Positions 33,387 through 44,692 are shown, numbered from the stretch's first letter. The stretch is 64,000 bases of DNA from Diphasiastrum complanatum (GCA_029204225.1 CM055101.1:41068927-41132926), one strand, 5' to 3'. Made by a program: numbers and translations. The notes: generated by a model from the sequence alone, not told the origin.

Positions 33387-33390
<4 letters not shown>

Positions 33391-33454
<64 letters not shown>
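33391..33454 (+). repeat. (CT)n microsatellite, 32 units
   Basis: Uninterrupted CT run of 64 bases. Confidence 0.97.
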
Positions 33455-33459
<5 letters not shown>

Positions 33460-33649
33460 AAAATTCTTGGGGAGGACTTTAGATTTACAATCCTTGTGAC
33501 TTCATAAATGCATGTCAAGTATATAAAAAAGATCATAAAGACCTATATGAACTCCATAAGTTATGATGATTGTTATTGTAGCAATCCAATTACTAATAAT
33601 TAGTCATATGATACCCTCATTGTCTTTTTGCTTTTACTTGGATAAGAAA

Positions 33650-33805
33650 AAACCTTCAACGACTTTCAACTTCGTCCATAGACAAAGGTTTCGTGAAAAT
33701 GTCAACTACTTGTTCCTCATCGTTGCAATGTACCATGTTCATCTTTTTGTTAAAAAGCCTCTCAACACGATGACATTTGTTTTGGGACTTTGACCTGAAA
33801 AAGAG
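33650..33805 (-). pseudogene. Ty1/copia RNase H end fragment
   Basis: Minus-strand frame reading NKKMNMVHCNDEEQVVDIFT and then KPLSMDEVE, the C-terminus of a copia RNase H. Nothing else of the element is recognisable on either side, so it is a short relic. Confidence 0.7.
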
Positions 33806-34136
33806 TAATCTTTTTTGGTGTTTTTTAATGGTCCTAGTTTTAGGCCAAAATCATGGATTTTTTTAGTTAACTAAATTTTGTTTTTAAAAAAAGCCAAAAA
33901 ATGCATATTTTGAATAAAGAACTACAAGTTTTTTGTTGCAAACTTCATAAAACCATTATAATTACAAATGAAATAATAATTCAAGAGAACAAATGATTTT
34001 TGAAACTCGAAATCCCATTGGAATACAAAACAACTTAAATTATATTTGCACATTCTTTTTTTTAAAGTACATTTTCTAAAGAATTTTCACTGATGCCTCT
34101 CAATTCGGAACTTGACATATTCTTAACACTCGTTTT
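33806..34136. other. Intergenic, no gene recognised
   Basis: Very AT-rich with long A and T runs. Nothing supported. Confidence 0.4.
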
Positions 34137-36289
34137 CAGCTGATGAAGTGGAAAACCCGTCTTCTTCATCAGAGTCAACTGACATATCTTCCTCAGAATC
34201 TGCGTCTAATGTTGACAAAAAACCTTGTAAATTAGCTTTTCTTTGTTGATGACGAGGATGATGGTTTTTTCAGTAATCCACGTCGTTCTTTCAATATAGA
34301 TATAGTTGACTTTTGTAGATGATTGGTCATTGTTAATTCAAAATTAAATGCCAAAACATACATCCAGTAGATTCAAATCGTCGACTGGCAATCTCTTTCT
34401 CTTGCCCTTTGGATCTACTTGCAACAGTTCGAATTCGTACCTTCCCAAAGAAGCATTCGATGAAGTGGTGCGCAACCAATGGACTTGTAGTACTTTTGTT
34501 TGATTGTTATTTTGAAACCAAGTACTTTGGCAATCCAAAATGGATGTCCTTCATTGTTTTCTGAAGCTAGAAGTGCAACAAGGCTTCCATTTGGATTTCA
34601 TTCAAATTACCGCGCCTCATTTCATTTTTGCAGCTTTTACACTTTGCCTATTCTTCCTTGAGCCCACATAAATTTCACGTTCCTCACCTTGCACAAGCTA
34701 CAAGAAATCATTATCTCGAGGAAGATCTGAAGGTTAAAAGTCCATCCACCAAAGCTAATCAAAGTCATCAAAAAAATGATAAGCTGCTTGAATACTTGAT
34801 TCCAAAAAATTGTATAAGGCAAATAGATCAATCTCACGATGTTCTCTTTGCGTCTTTTGTTCTTCTAACAAGGACTTCAAGAGAGACAAAAATCGAACTC
34901 CTTCAAGAGGTAGCCATGAAACTGAATTTGAAAATAGTTTGCCCCATAATAATATAATGCCCGATTCGTTACATTTGATTTTAAACTGGTGTTGAAAGCT
35001 AATATCATTAATATTAGCTACGCATCGTTCTGTTTCGTTGGACGCTTAACATAATCATGAAATCATATGTGTGTTTGATTAATGGCATGTTTGGCTTTGG
35101 CACATACAACTCCTCGACAATGCTTTGAAGCACTGGTAAAGAAAATGCTTTCTTGTGTCTTAACCTCTTAGAATAGCCACTAAACATTTGATCAATTTGA
35201 TCGTGGGTATGTCCTACCAATAAAAATCCTATTTTTACTTTTTTGAAAAAAAATTTCTCCACTAGCATGGACAAGTATGCCGAAACAATTTGGTTTTTAT
35301 TTTCTCTAGCAGTATTGTCAAGCTGCAAATAAAGTATTTCCGAAATATTTTCACCAAATTCGCAAATTATCTTATATACAATGGTGATCGTCAAATTTGG
35401 ATCATTTCGAACATTGGGATAATTAAAAAAGACCTTGGACTCCAAAGTGCCATTAAACACAAGTGCTCCAACGAGATGAACATGAATCAAATCTGCCTCG
35501 TTCAAATTTTTGGGCACTCTGACAAAATGAGACAACATTGTTTTCTTCTGATACATGCCATCAATAACAAGGCCCAGATCTTTTTGTGGACATTCCAAAC
35601 ATTTCTTTCGATGCTGGCCAACTTTTGTCTTTCAACTATTTGTTGATATCTGTGTAGTTGAAGGGATTTTGCAGCATCCACTGAAAATACAATGATTCAC
35701 TTATTTAATGGAATAAAGATCATACCATAATAATATTAAAAAATATTGCAACTTAATTTTTTTCAAAACAAAAAGTATTAAAATGAATGACAAATTTGAT
35801 TAATATTTACCTTTCTCATCATTGGTCTTTGCAAGTTGTTTTGCAGACTTTAACAACTCACAAGTGGAGCATAAAAATCTCTTTTCCAAATTCTAAGAAA
35901 ATATGAGTAACTCAAATAGGAAACATTTTTTGTTTTGGCAAACTCTTTGTACATCAATTTTTTTTCTGATTTTGTAAAATTATCCGGCAAGTGAATATAT
36001 AAGGAATTAGGCAATTTCTCTCCATGCACATCTATGAAATGCTTTAGCCAAGCAGTTGCATTTAAAGCATCTGGAGTAACAGTTCGACTCTGTAAGGATC
36101 CTCGTAATGTTGGGTCTTTATGAAGTCGTGCATGCATTCGTTGAAGCCGTGAGTTTCCGATTGCGTGAACTGCTTTGTAAGCTTTGCGACAAACCTCCAT
36201 AGCATTTAAAAAATATGAAAAAGAGTTTTTGTCCGGCCTCACTATTGCACACAAATAGTAATTTCTCTCATCCTTACTAGAGTAAGGAG
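34137..36289 (-). pseudogene. Transposase-like gene with QLDN/NKN/GHTH signature (DUF7869-like)
   Basis: A minus-strand multi-exon gene, decayed. The first visible exon (36289-35811) carries a VCRKAYKAVHAIGNSRLQRM block and a WLKHFIDVHGEKLP block, then SYSYFLRIWKRDFYAP. A frameshift precedes CELLKSAKQLAKTNDEK. A 130-base GT-AG intron (35810-35681) follows. The next exon, again frameshifted, has LVIDGMYQKKTMLSHF, VHLVGALVFNGT, YLQLDNTARENKNQIV and FLLVGHTHDQIDQMFSGYSK. A C-terminal part at 34640-34137 reads KVLQVHWLRTT and ends in an acidic tail. The order LxIDGMxxKK, QLDNxxxxNKN, VGHTHxxIDQMF recalls the eukaryote-wide DUF7869-type proteins, probably transposases with an RNase H-like fold; that naming is from memory. 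Its start is cut by the telomere-like tract at 36290. Confidence 0.7.
35681..35810 (-). other. Intron in the DUF7869-like pseudogene
   Basis: Donor GTAAATATT after GATGAGAAAG, acceptor TTTTCAG before TGGATGCTGC. Joining restores K-V-D-A-A-K. Length is 130 bases. Confidence 0.65.
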
Positions 36290-37035
36290 ATTGAGGTTTA
36301 GAATTTAGGGTTGAAGATAAGATGTTTAGAAATTAGGATTAAGAATTAGGGGTCTTGAATTTAGGGTAAGGGATCTAGGAAAAGGAGTTGAAACCTAGGA
36401 AATGGGGTTGAGGGTACAGGGCTTGGGATTTACAATAAGGAGTTTGGGGTTTATGATTTAGGATGAGGACTTTGGATTCTGGGGTTTAGAGTTTAGGATA
36501 AGAATTCTGGGGTTTGGGCTCTAGGTTTTAGGATAAGGAATATAGGGAAAGGAGTTCAGTGTAAGGGGCTTGAGATCTAGAGTAAGGAGTTTAAGGTTTA
36601 GAGTCTAGGGTAAGGAGCATGGAATTTAGAGTTTAACATTTTGAATAATATATTTAGGATTTAGGGTTTAGGTTCTAGGGTCTGGAGTCTAGGATTCATG
36701 GTAAGGGATCCAAGAAAAAGGGTTTAGGGTAAGTGGCTTGGAATTTAAGATAAGGATTTTGGAATAAGGGATTTGAGATTTAGGGTTTCAGTAAGGGATA
36801 TAGAAACAAGAGTTTAGAGTAAGGCATTTGGAAATCTATAGTAAGGGTAATGAGTTTGGGGTTAGAGTTGGGGTAAGGGTAAGGGTTAGGATAAGGGATC
36901 TAGGAAAAGGCATTTAGGATAAGGGGTAAGGGATTTAGGATTTAGGGTTTAGGGTAAGGGATTCAAGATTTATAGTTTAGAGTTAGAGGGTCTAGTGTTT
37001 AAGAGGTTTGGAATTTAGGGTGAGGGATTTTGGGT
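36290..37035 (+). repeat. Degenerate telomere-like (TTTAGGG-derived) tract
   Basis: About 745 bases made of diverged TTTAGGG words such as GGATTTAGGGTTTAGG, GGGTAAGGGTTAGG and GGAGTTTGGGGTTT. The G-rich strand is the plus strand. The array has no perfect long run, so it is old. It abuts the 5' end of the DUF7869-like pseudogene. Confidence 0.9.
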
Positions 37036-38088
37036 TATGTGATATACCTAGATGTATTAATCAATGATATTGAAATAAACTCCTAACTATCAAAATTTAG
37101 AATAATAATCTTAGTGATATGCTAGCCACTTAATTTGGTAATGATTTGTATATTGTTTTCTAATTTGTGCTTGATCTATTGTTTTAGCTATAGGTTTGGC
37201 ATCATGGACAAGTGCAAATGGCAAGTTCACATTCTTCTTCAGCAAAGAACAAATTGGATCAAAGACCTAGTTCAATCAGGGAATAGCATGCCCATGTACA
37301 CAATGCAAATATGCATTACGATGAGAATGAAACATTACCATACCACATGTTTGCATGTATGGATATATTGAGAAAAAAGCATTGTAAGTTCTTGAAGTTG
37401 ATTTATCGGTGAGTATTCATACCTCACATTCAATGTTCTCAATGCTTATAATTACCACTATATTTTTTTGATGTTTTTGTCAATGCTAGCTTATGAATAG
37501 AAACTTATGTTTGATGTAGATCTTGATCATCGTGCAATATATGTATATGATTGAACTTTTTTACTTGTAGGATGATGACGTGCATTCACATGACTATTGA
37601 AGACTTCAATCGGATGAAGCTATGTAATCTACAAGACTTAGACATGCAAGTGCACAAGCACCACCATTGATCCCCCATGTACATGTTCAATTGCTCCAAG
37701 CGGTCTCACAAGAAGATACATTAAACAAAGATATGCCACGTGAGATACATGATCAGGAAGGTGGCATGGTTGACATGATAAATGCATTCTTCATGAACCC
37801 ACCCATTGATGGATGAAGAAGTAATAATGCAGGGCTTGGCTTTGTGCAACCAAACCACGTAACCAACTAAAAACTGGGAGTCAAACCCCATTTCAGCTTT
37901 ACCCCCGAGCCACAATAATTGAATACACAAGAGGACAGGATCCTAGCAACTCGAAATAGAAAAATAGGTGAGGAGTAGGTTGAGTTTCGATAGGTATATA
38001 TAAGCATCTGGGGCCTAGGAATATTTCCTATAGGATCCCAATTCTTATCCAAATGATTTTGATTTCCTTGACATTCATTTAGAGCCAT
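37036..38088. other. Intergenic, no gene recognised
   Basis: No coding similarity seen on either strand. It separates the telomere-like tract from the copia insertion at 38094. Confidence 0.45.
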
Positions 38089-38093
38089 CAAAC
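38089..38093 (+). repeat. Target-site duplication (left)
   Basis: CAAAC, repeated exactly at 41707-41711 after the right LTR remnant. Confidence 0.88.
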
Positions 38094-38367
38094 AGTTAGA
38101 ATTAAAGTAGAATCACTGTGCTATTGTACTGTGGGTCCTATCAGTCGATAAAGATCAGTTGGCCTCGCCACAAGGCAAGTCGACGGGACACACGTCCCGC
38201 CAACGGCAACCTGGGTCATGCATGGGTTGCCTGAGTGAACAACTATATGTACAGTGGAATTTCATTTTGAGAAATACAGTTGCTATGTGAGCTTGCTGTG
38301 GAGAGTGTTTTCTGTCTGTGTTACTGTGTAGCATGATCTGTGCTCCTGTTTGAAGCAAATTCTAAGT
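38094..38367 (+). repeat. 5' LTR (274 bases)
   Basis: Bounded on the left by CAAAC and on the right by the primer-binding site. About 140 bases match the minus-strand LTR at 1-145. Confidence 0.88.
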
Positions 38368-38379
38368 TGGTATCAGAGC
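38368..38379 (+). promoter_or_regulatory. Primer-binding site (tRNA-iMet)
   Basis: TGGTATCAGAGC directly abutting the 5' LTR. Confidence 0.9.
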
Positions 38380-39647
38380 CGTTCAGGGAGTGTACACAGT
38401 ACAATGACGCCGTTGAAGAGAGCTTCGGGAGAACAATCTTTTGAGAGTTTGGGGCTTACGGCGGGTTGAAGACGGAAAGAAAAGCACCCGGGTGCAAAGA
38501 GTTTAGCACACAAAAGCTTGGTGAGCTTGAGACTGTGTGAGGATTCAGAGACAAGAGTTGTCGGCTGAATCAGAACCTCAGCAAATGGAATTGTGAAATT
38601 CTGAAGGAAGGCTACTTGGTGTTTGCAGTCAATGTGCATTCAATTGGACACCGTTTGACAAACAGATTGAAGCAACACACTCCTAGCAGTAGGGTGACCT
38701 CAGAGGAAGAGGATAGGCCTGTTAGAAAACTGTGAATAGGAAGCCAAGATCAGTTTTTTGAGAAAAACCCTGACCTAGGGTTTGAAAGTTCAAAAACATG
38801 GATTTCTCTCCATTCTGAATCATTTTGGAAGCTGTGAAATTTCAGAGGAGGGTGCCCTAACAATGCAAATCAGATCTGAGAAGGCCGTGGCTGGCCGTGG
38901 AAGCGTAAGGGTGCTAGATCAAATCTCTGAGGGCAGCCATATCTAAAACTTTGGAGAAAAGGGAGAAGAAGAGCTCGTAGAGCTCGCGTGCGACCAGTGC
39001 AAGGGAAACCGTAGCATCTCCAGGTGTGTAGCGGCTGCAGGGCTCTACTATTAGTGTGTGGATGCGGCTAAGACTGTTGGATAGAGTATGATCAAGATCG
39101 ACGGTCGAGATCGCGCTACTCAGGATGAGTACCCACCGTCGGATCAAAATCGACCATTTGATGAAATCTGAAGGGTCCTTGAAGAAGGCTAAGAGATTTT
39201 GAAACAAATTTAGTCCTTCAACTTCGATAAAAAATTTCACATTGAAAGTTGAGTTGGGTCCCAAGTTCATGAAAGGTGAAGTTTCTTCACTCTGAAGAAA
39301 CAGTTCAAAAACTAGAAAAGTCCCTATTTTTGGGTCTTTTATTCGTTTTGAACCAAACGAAAGGCTATAACCTCCAAACGAAGGGCACTCGGACTATACC
39401 TGCAAGTACGGTACAGCAAAACAGAGTGATTGCAGCAAAGAAAGTGTTCGTAGTGCGCCAAAAGTGATTTCACCATTCTATTGGGCACGTAGTTGGGAGT
39501 TGACGACTGAGTGCATTTCGGAAGGCGACGCCGATTTGGCTTTCAATTTGGTGAAAAAGCGGCGAGTGGCCTGGTAAGGAAAAAAGTGCAGGTCATTATT
39601 TTCGACTTCTGACATCACAGTTGGCCTCGACATACTGCTTTTAGCCT
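38380..39647 (+). other. Long copia leader, related to 45949-47207
   Basis: About 1.27 kb between primer site and gag. It shares long stretches with the leader of the 45.7-50.4 kb element (GTCGGCTGAATCAGA, AGGTGAAGTTTCTTCAC, CTGCAAGTACGGTACA). Both leaders contain a similar open segment of about 60 codons (39276-39467 here). Confidence 0.75.
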
Positions 39648-40771
39648 ATGACAGAAGTTTCAAGCAGTTTTGAGATGACAAACATGGGAGAGTCCATTTT
39701 GAGTGAAAGTAGCAAATTGGACGGGGTTTTCAACTATGCCGTGTGGAAATTCAAAATGAAAAACATACTGATGGAGAAAGATGTGTCCATGTCATCACAA
39801 GAGAAGACAGAAGGCCGCCAAATGAAGCGGACATCAAAGCGTTCAACAAGAAGATGAGAAAAGCTTTGACCTTCATTAACTTGTCAGTGAAGGATCACAT
39901 CATTACCCATATTTGTGATGCTGTTACATCCAGAAAGGCATGGGATGTGCGAAAGGAGCAATTCGAGACGTCAAATCCGTCAAGAATCATGTTTCTGAAG
40001 TCAAAGTTGAATAGTGCCCGAATAGAACAAGGAGAGCACATTCAGACGTACATGACCAAAATCAAGACAATGAGGGATGAACTGCATTCTATTGGTGAGC
40101 GCATACGTGATGTGGAGCTGGTGCATAATGCATTGTGTGGCATTGCAGAACCCTATCAGATGTTTGTGAGTGGAATAGTATCAAGAGAAAGATTGCCAAC
40201 CTTTGACAAACTCATAGGAATCTTGATGTAGGAAGAGCAACGATGAGAAATGGTGAAAGCTAGACGTCAAAATACTGACGATCAGGCACTTGCGCCACGC
40301 CAAAAGCAAGGCAAAGGCAAGGGCAAGAGAAAGTCTAAGCAGCAGTTTGCCAAGACTCAGGAGGATGAGGGATCTTCCAGTAAGACCAAGAAGAAAGACA
40401 AGTGCTTCCATTGTGGTAAAAAGGGCCATTGGAAGAGTGCCTGTCAAAAATTCCTGGCGGAACAAGGCAAAGGGAAACCAAAGCAAGCAGGTAACCTTGT
40501 CGATGAGCATGAGATTGAAGACTCTAGCATCTTCATATCTGCATTGTCATCTAATCAAGATGATCAAGCGTGGTATATTGACTCGGGAGCCACAAGACAC
40601 ATGACTGGTAACAAGAATTGGTTCAGTTACTTGAAAGTGTTGGATAATGGAACAACCGTTTCACAAGCAAATGGTAATGTGTGCAAGATCAAGGGGATAG
40701 GTACCATTTCAATCCAACTACCTGATGGCAAAAGCGAGATGATCAGGGAGGTACTTTACGTACTAGGTTGA
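39648..40771 (+). pseudogene. Copia gag and protease
   Basis: Gag begins near MTEVSSSFEMTNMGESILSE and continues with LDGVFNYAVWKFKMKNILME, a frame change at about 39780, then the capsid-like region (INLSVKDHIITHI, SRIMFLKSKLNSARIEQGE, ELVHNALCGIAEPYQMFVSG) and one stop near 40229. A basic linker and an intact CCHC zinc knuckle (CFHCGKKGHWKSAC, 40403-40444) follow. The aspartic protease active site is WYIDSGATRHMTG, with DSGA at 40580-40591. The open frame ends at 40769. The gag-pre-integrase domain is missing: the protease end is joined almost directly to the integrase core. Confidence 0.88.
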
Positions 40772-41606
40772 AAAAAAATCTAGGTGGTGTTGCAAGGGCA
40801 AAGAACATCGTGGATTTGATCCACACAGATTTATGCGGGCCTATGAGGACTATGTCCTTAGGTAAAGTCTTCTATTTCATGACCTTTATTGATGATAGGT
40901 CACGTAAGACGTGGATTTACTTCTTGAAGAAGAAATCGGATGCATTTGAAAATTTCAAGAGCTTCAATGTATTGGTCGAAAATCAGGCAGGTAGGAAGAT
41001 CAAGCTCTAAGATCAGATAGTGGAGGTGAGTACAAGTCTAATGACTTCAATGATCTTTGTGATCAATGTGGGATCAAAAGACAATTTAGCAAGCTCATAC
41101 TCCTGCTCTCAATGGTGTAGCTGAGCGCAAGAATCATACGATTGTGGAAAGTGCCAGATCTATGCTAGATGAGATGAAACTACCAAAAGATTTTTGGTCA
41201 GAAGCATGCAGTTCGACAGTCTATCTTCAAAATAGAAGTCCTACAATTGCCATACCAAAGATAACACCTGAGGAGGCAGTTACGAAGAAGAAGCCAAAGG
41301 TGAACCACTTGTGAATCTTTGGATGTAAGGCCTTTCTACACATTCCTAAGGAAGAGAGACGTAAACTTGATGTGAAAGCTATCAAGTGTATATTCCTAGG
41401 ATGTGATGATCGTGTGAAGAGCTATAGATGTTTTGATCCAGTGGAAAACAAAATCCATGTAAGACGTGATGTCATCTTTGATGAATCCAAAATGTATGAA
41501 GACGAGGATGCTGAGAAGATAGACACATCCAGTGGAAAAGATAGTATAGTGAGGATACCTCCTGATGATGATCCATTTATTGACTTTCCAAGTGATGAAC
41601 ATGAGG
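40772..41606 (+). pseudogene. Copia integrase fragment
   Basis: Integrase core beginning VDLIHTDLCGPMRTMSLGK, FMTFIDDRSRKTWIYFLKKK (first catalytic Asp in HTDLCGP), then a frameshift at about 41008. SDSGGEYKSNDFNDL (second Asp) follows in another frame, with the NGVAERKN region decayed. The C-terminal copia block IKCIFLGCDDRVKSYRCFDP and KIHVRRDVIFDE is open from 41372. It ends in an acidic linker (PSDEHEV) at the deletion joint with LTR sequence. Confidence 0.87.
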
Positions 41607-41706
41607 TGAGAAATATAGTTGCTATGTGAGCTTGTTGTGGAGAGTGTTTTCTGTCTGTGTTATTGTGTAGCAAGATCTGTGTTCCTGTTCGAAGCAAATT
41701 CTAAGT
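41607..41706 (+). repeat. Truncated 3' LTR
   Basis: Matches 38268-38367 with 6 differences. The first bases TGAG are shared with the pol side of the junction, consistent with microhomology-mediated deletion. Confidence 0.88.
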
Positions 41707-41711
41707 CAAAC
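41707..41711 (+). repeat. Target-site duplication (right)
   Basis: CAAAC, identical to 38089-38093. Confidence 0.88.
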
Positions 41712-41759
41712 ACCATGCACTAACTCCACATGTACCGATGGGTATGTTGGGCCCTCACA

Positions 41760-43080
41760 AGTTTATTAATTACCTTTCCGGCCTAGTCCGGAACCTCTCT
41801 TGAGCTACTTTTGTCCTCAAAAGTAGAATCTATAAAAATTCTTCTTTATGCTTTCAACTCTTTCCCACAAATTATCATGCTCAATGCATGCTTTCCAACA
41901 GATCAAACACTTAGAGATAGAATGATTTGTTAATTGTGTATCTCTGGTTCTAAGTATTTTTTTTTGGTCCCTAAGGCATAGTAAGTGATAAGTCTTTCAA
42001 ATGGATAAGATTCGTATCTGACCAACTGTATCACCTTCATGTGAACTTATATTTCAACATTAAATGAAACACTGGACGGAGCAGTAGATTTGTCTTGAAG
42101 ATGAAAGGTGTAAGCTAAAGAACCAATTTTTTTTATAATATGAAATCATCCACAATATCTAGTAGATAACTTATAATGCTTTTTGGTATGCATAGTCCTA
42201 GAATCTTTTAAAAGCTTTAGTTTCCAAGTCTAGGTTCTGCACAAGACGAAAATTAATGAAATTATGAGTTGAACCACTATCCACTTCTTGAATTTTAACT
42301 ATGCCTTTCAAATGAAATGTCAATTCATTAGGCAAGAAAGTCGTAGTATTGAAGGAATATTCACATAATCTATCAGATTAATTTTCAATTTTAGATTTTT
42401 TTGCTTGGCATCTCAATCACTTGACAACTTTTTTCCTCTTTGGACAAAATTCATAACATTTTCAGACTTATTGCGAATAAAGCAAAGATTCGCCTTCTTA
42501 GTCTTTTTCGGGGATATTTTTTTTTTTTGCTTATCTTCTAATGCCATTTGATGAAATTTCGTCAAAATATTTAACTTGAGCTTTTGTGATCCATTCGACA
42601 TCATTGAAAGTCTAAAGCACATTTTTCTTGCATTTGGTTTGATAATCAGCTAACAAACCCATGATGAACTGCTAAAGAGCTAGTTTTGAATCAAACGATG
42701 GAACTTTGTTTCATAAATCCATGAAATCTTGGAGGTAAGAGTCCAAACTCTTCATTCCCATTTTGCAAATAATGATTTTTTGATAGTAATATGAATTGTC
42801 CACAACCACAAACAATTTTCTGTAAAATTTTCATGATTTTTTCTCACATAGTGGTTTTGGTTGCAAATTACGACACCATGACAAAGCCTTATCACAAAAA
42901 AACAGAACCACATTCTCAATTTTTTTTTTCTTTAGGAATTCTGTGTAGGCTAAACTAATTGGTCCACTTGGTCAACCAATCATCTACAACCTCAAGCTTC
43001 TTCTAATTTTTCTACTCCGAATATGATTCAAGCTAAAATCCCAAATTTAGTGTGGATAAGGTTAATAAAACTTTTATTTG
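41760..43080 (-). pseudogene. Ty3/gypsy gag and protease, decayed
   Basis: Minus-strand gag from about 43060: KKLEVVDDWLTKWTN, HRIPKEKKIENVVLFFCDKA, then YLQDFMDL and FIMGLLADYQTKCKKNV, the retrotransposon-gag pattern of chromovirus-like gypsy elements. A basic linker leads to a broken zinc knuckle (CFIRNKSENVMNF) near 42490-42450. The aspartic protease follows at about 42290 with DSGSTHNFINFRLVQNLDLE. No RT or integrase of this element remains. Many stops and frame changes. Confidence 0.7.
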
Positions 43081-43308
43081 TTGGCCAACATAGGAACCAT
43101 TCCCTCAAGACTTGCATTATGCTCGACCATTATTGATTACGTCAAACAAGAAATTGTTTCAATTAGTTGATAGATCTTGAAAGCCTCAACCAAAAGTAAA
43201 AATAACTATGACCTAACCAACCAACTAATTACATCTCAATATGGAATGGACTTGTGGCGATGTGTAGCCATGGTCTTTGGGTGTGACTTGGGTCTAGTGG
43301 GAGAGGAC

Positions 43309-44088
43309 TCAAAAAATATGATGTGATCTTTTTTTGGGATGAGGGACAACTACAGTATCATCTTCAACGTTTTCAGAGGCTGGCTTTGTGACCTGAGTAG
43401 TGGTAGAAGCAGGCTTGTGAGGTCCGATAGATACACCTTTTGAACTCCGTAATGAGTAGACCGGATCTTTCCCCTCAACAATAGTAGCTAGCACCATTTT
43501 TAAGCATTGCTTCATGCTCTGGACAGAAACAAAAAATAAGTTTAAAATATAATGAGTAAAGGCATTTGTATTGGCCATGCTCTCAACACATGACAACTCA
43601 ATTTACAAAAAGGTTTTCCACTTAGAAGGTCATGGAATTTTATATTTAGGTAACCACAATGCTAAGCATGAAACACTTGTAAACATACATGAATAAAAAT
43701 AGGTTCTATAATTACACACCAAAGTAATTAGAGCTTTATCAAAATAAGTTTTGATGGCCTCGTCTTGGCAAAGTCGAATCTTTATCATAGTCTCATTCAT
43801 AATGAAAATAGAATGAGACTTATCCGTCTCCTTTACAAGCATGTCCACAAAACCTTCTTCCTCATTCTCATCTGGTTAATCAGCAAGCAATTTTTCTTGA
43901 ATTTTGAACTGTGAGTCTCCCTTGCCAGGGTTCTCAGCTAAATGAATAAAAAGCTCAGACAGCTTTGTGTTGTTGACCCCTGTGGTGAAGTAGTACATGA
44001 ATTTTTTCTTATCCTTCAGTGGAATATCTTGAGGTTTATCCGAAATTCTAAAAGAAATTCTCAACATTTTGAAGATTATCATAGACAA
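43309..44088 (-). pseudogene. Unrecognised ORF group, minus strand
   Basis: Three minus-strand segments in probable order: 44088-43876 (MSMIIFKMLRISFRISDKPQ, then FTTGVNNTKLSELFIHLAEN), after a stop an acidic DENEEEGF joining 43848-43630 (VDMLVKETDKSHSIFIMNET, AIKTYFDKALITLV), then 43596-43309 (MKQCLKMVLATIVEGKDPVY, a Thr/Pro/Val-rich part and a basic end, HPKKRSHHIF). They read like exons of one gene with an intron between 43.63 and 43.55 kb and one nonsense change. I do not recognise the family. The gene points away from the palindrome array at 44325-44692, which would be its promoter side. Confidence 0.4.
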
Positions 44089-44324
44089 TTGAGAATCTGC
44101 AGAGAGATAAAGTTTTTAGAAAAATTTCAAACATTACCTTAATGAAAATACTGAAAACTTTAAATAGACAAACTGTGTTTGTGAAAAATCTCTAAAAATT
44201 ATAACTAAAATTTGCAATTTTTGAAAACTTTAATTATAAATTTAGCACATTTTCTTACTAAACGTCTCAAAAGTTTCACTTTTCACAGACTGAGCCTTGT
44301 AAAACGGGAGAAATACGAGTAACG

Positions 44325-44692
44325 ACCTATACTGAGCATGGGTTGTGTTCGGATCCTGAGTGACAACCTATGCTCAACATAGGAAGTCGGCGTGATGTTT
44401 CTCTTCTTACCACCTATTGACCTTTGCTGAGCATAAGTTGCATCTCTGGTCCTCTTCTAACCTATGCTCAGCATAGGTCATCATTCACGTCCTCTAGTCC
44501 CACCTATGCTCAACATAAGATATCTTCGCATGCTGCTTGCTAACCTATGCTCAGTCCCACCTATGCTTAGCATAGAATGTCTTCGCATGCTGCTTGCAAA
44601 CCTATGCTGAGCATAGGTTAGCAATCAAGTTTGTGGAGCACATTTAGTTTTATGTGTCAACTGTTTTAACGGGTCTATGCTTAGCATAAGTA
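44325..44692. repeat. Array of nine ACCTATGCTNAGCATAGGT palindromes
   Basis: Eight full and one half copies of an inverted repeat with a one-base centre, at about 44325, 44365, 44420, 44459, 44501, 44542 (half), 44559, 44599 and 44671. The copies at 44459 and 44599 are essentially perfect. Part of the array sits in a longer tandem unit containing TCTTCGCATGCTGCTTGC. Spacing varies from about 35 to 75 bases. It lies between two divergent ORF groups. Confidence 0.92.

Larger units (their letters stand above)
38094..41706 (+). mobile_element. Ty1/copia deletion derivative with CAAAC target duplication
   Basis: 5' LTR 38094-38367, primer-binding site 38368-38379, long leader, gag from 39648, protease, part of integrase, then a junction at about 41607 where pol sequence runs directly into the last 100 bases of a 3' LTR. 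All RT and RNase H and most of the 3' LTR are lost. The flanking CAAAC duplication shows both outer ends are original, so the deletion happened after or during insertion. The two copies of the last 100 LTR bases differ at 6 positions. The LTR starts AGTTAGAATT and ends AATTCTAAGT, a near-perfect inverted repeat without the normal TG...CA. Confidence 0.9.

Noticed and set aside
38155-38358. Minus-strand frames with a shared start at 38155-38358 and 41422-41697
   Set aside because: The shared peptide is antisense LTR sequence present in both LTR copies.
44325-44692. CRISPR array
   Set aside because: The repeats are palindromes with irregular spacing and partial tandem duplication, in plant nuclear DNA. 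There are no cas genes and no uniform spacers.
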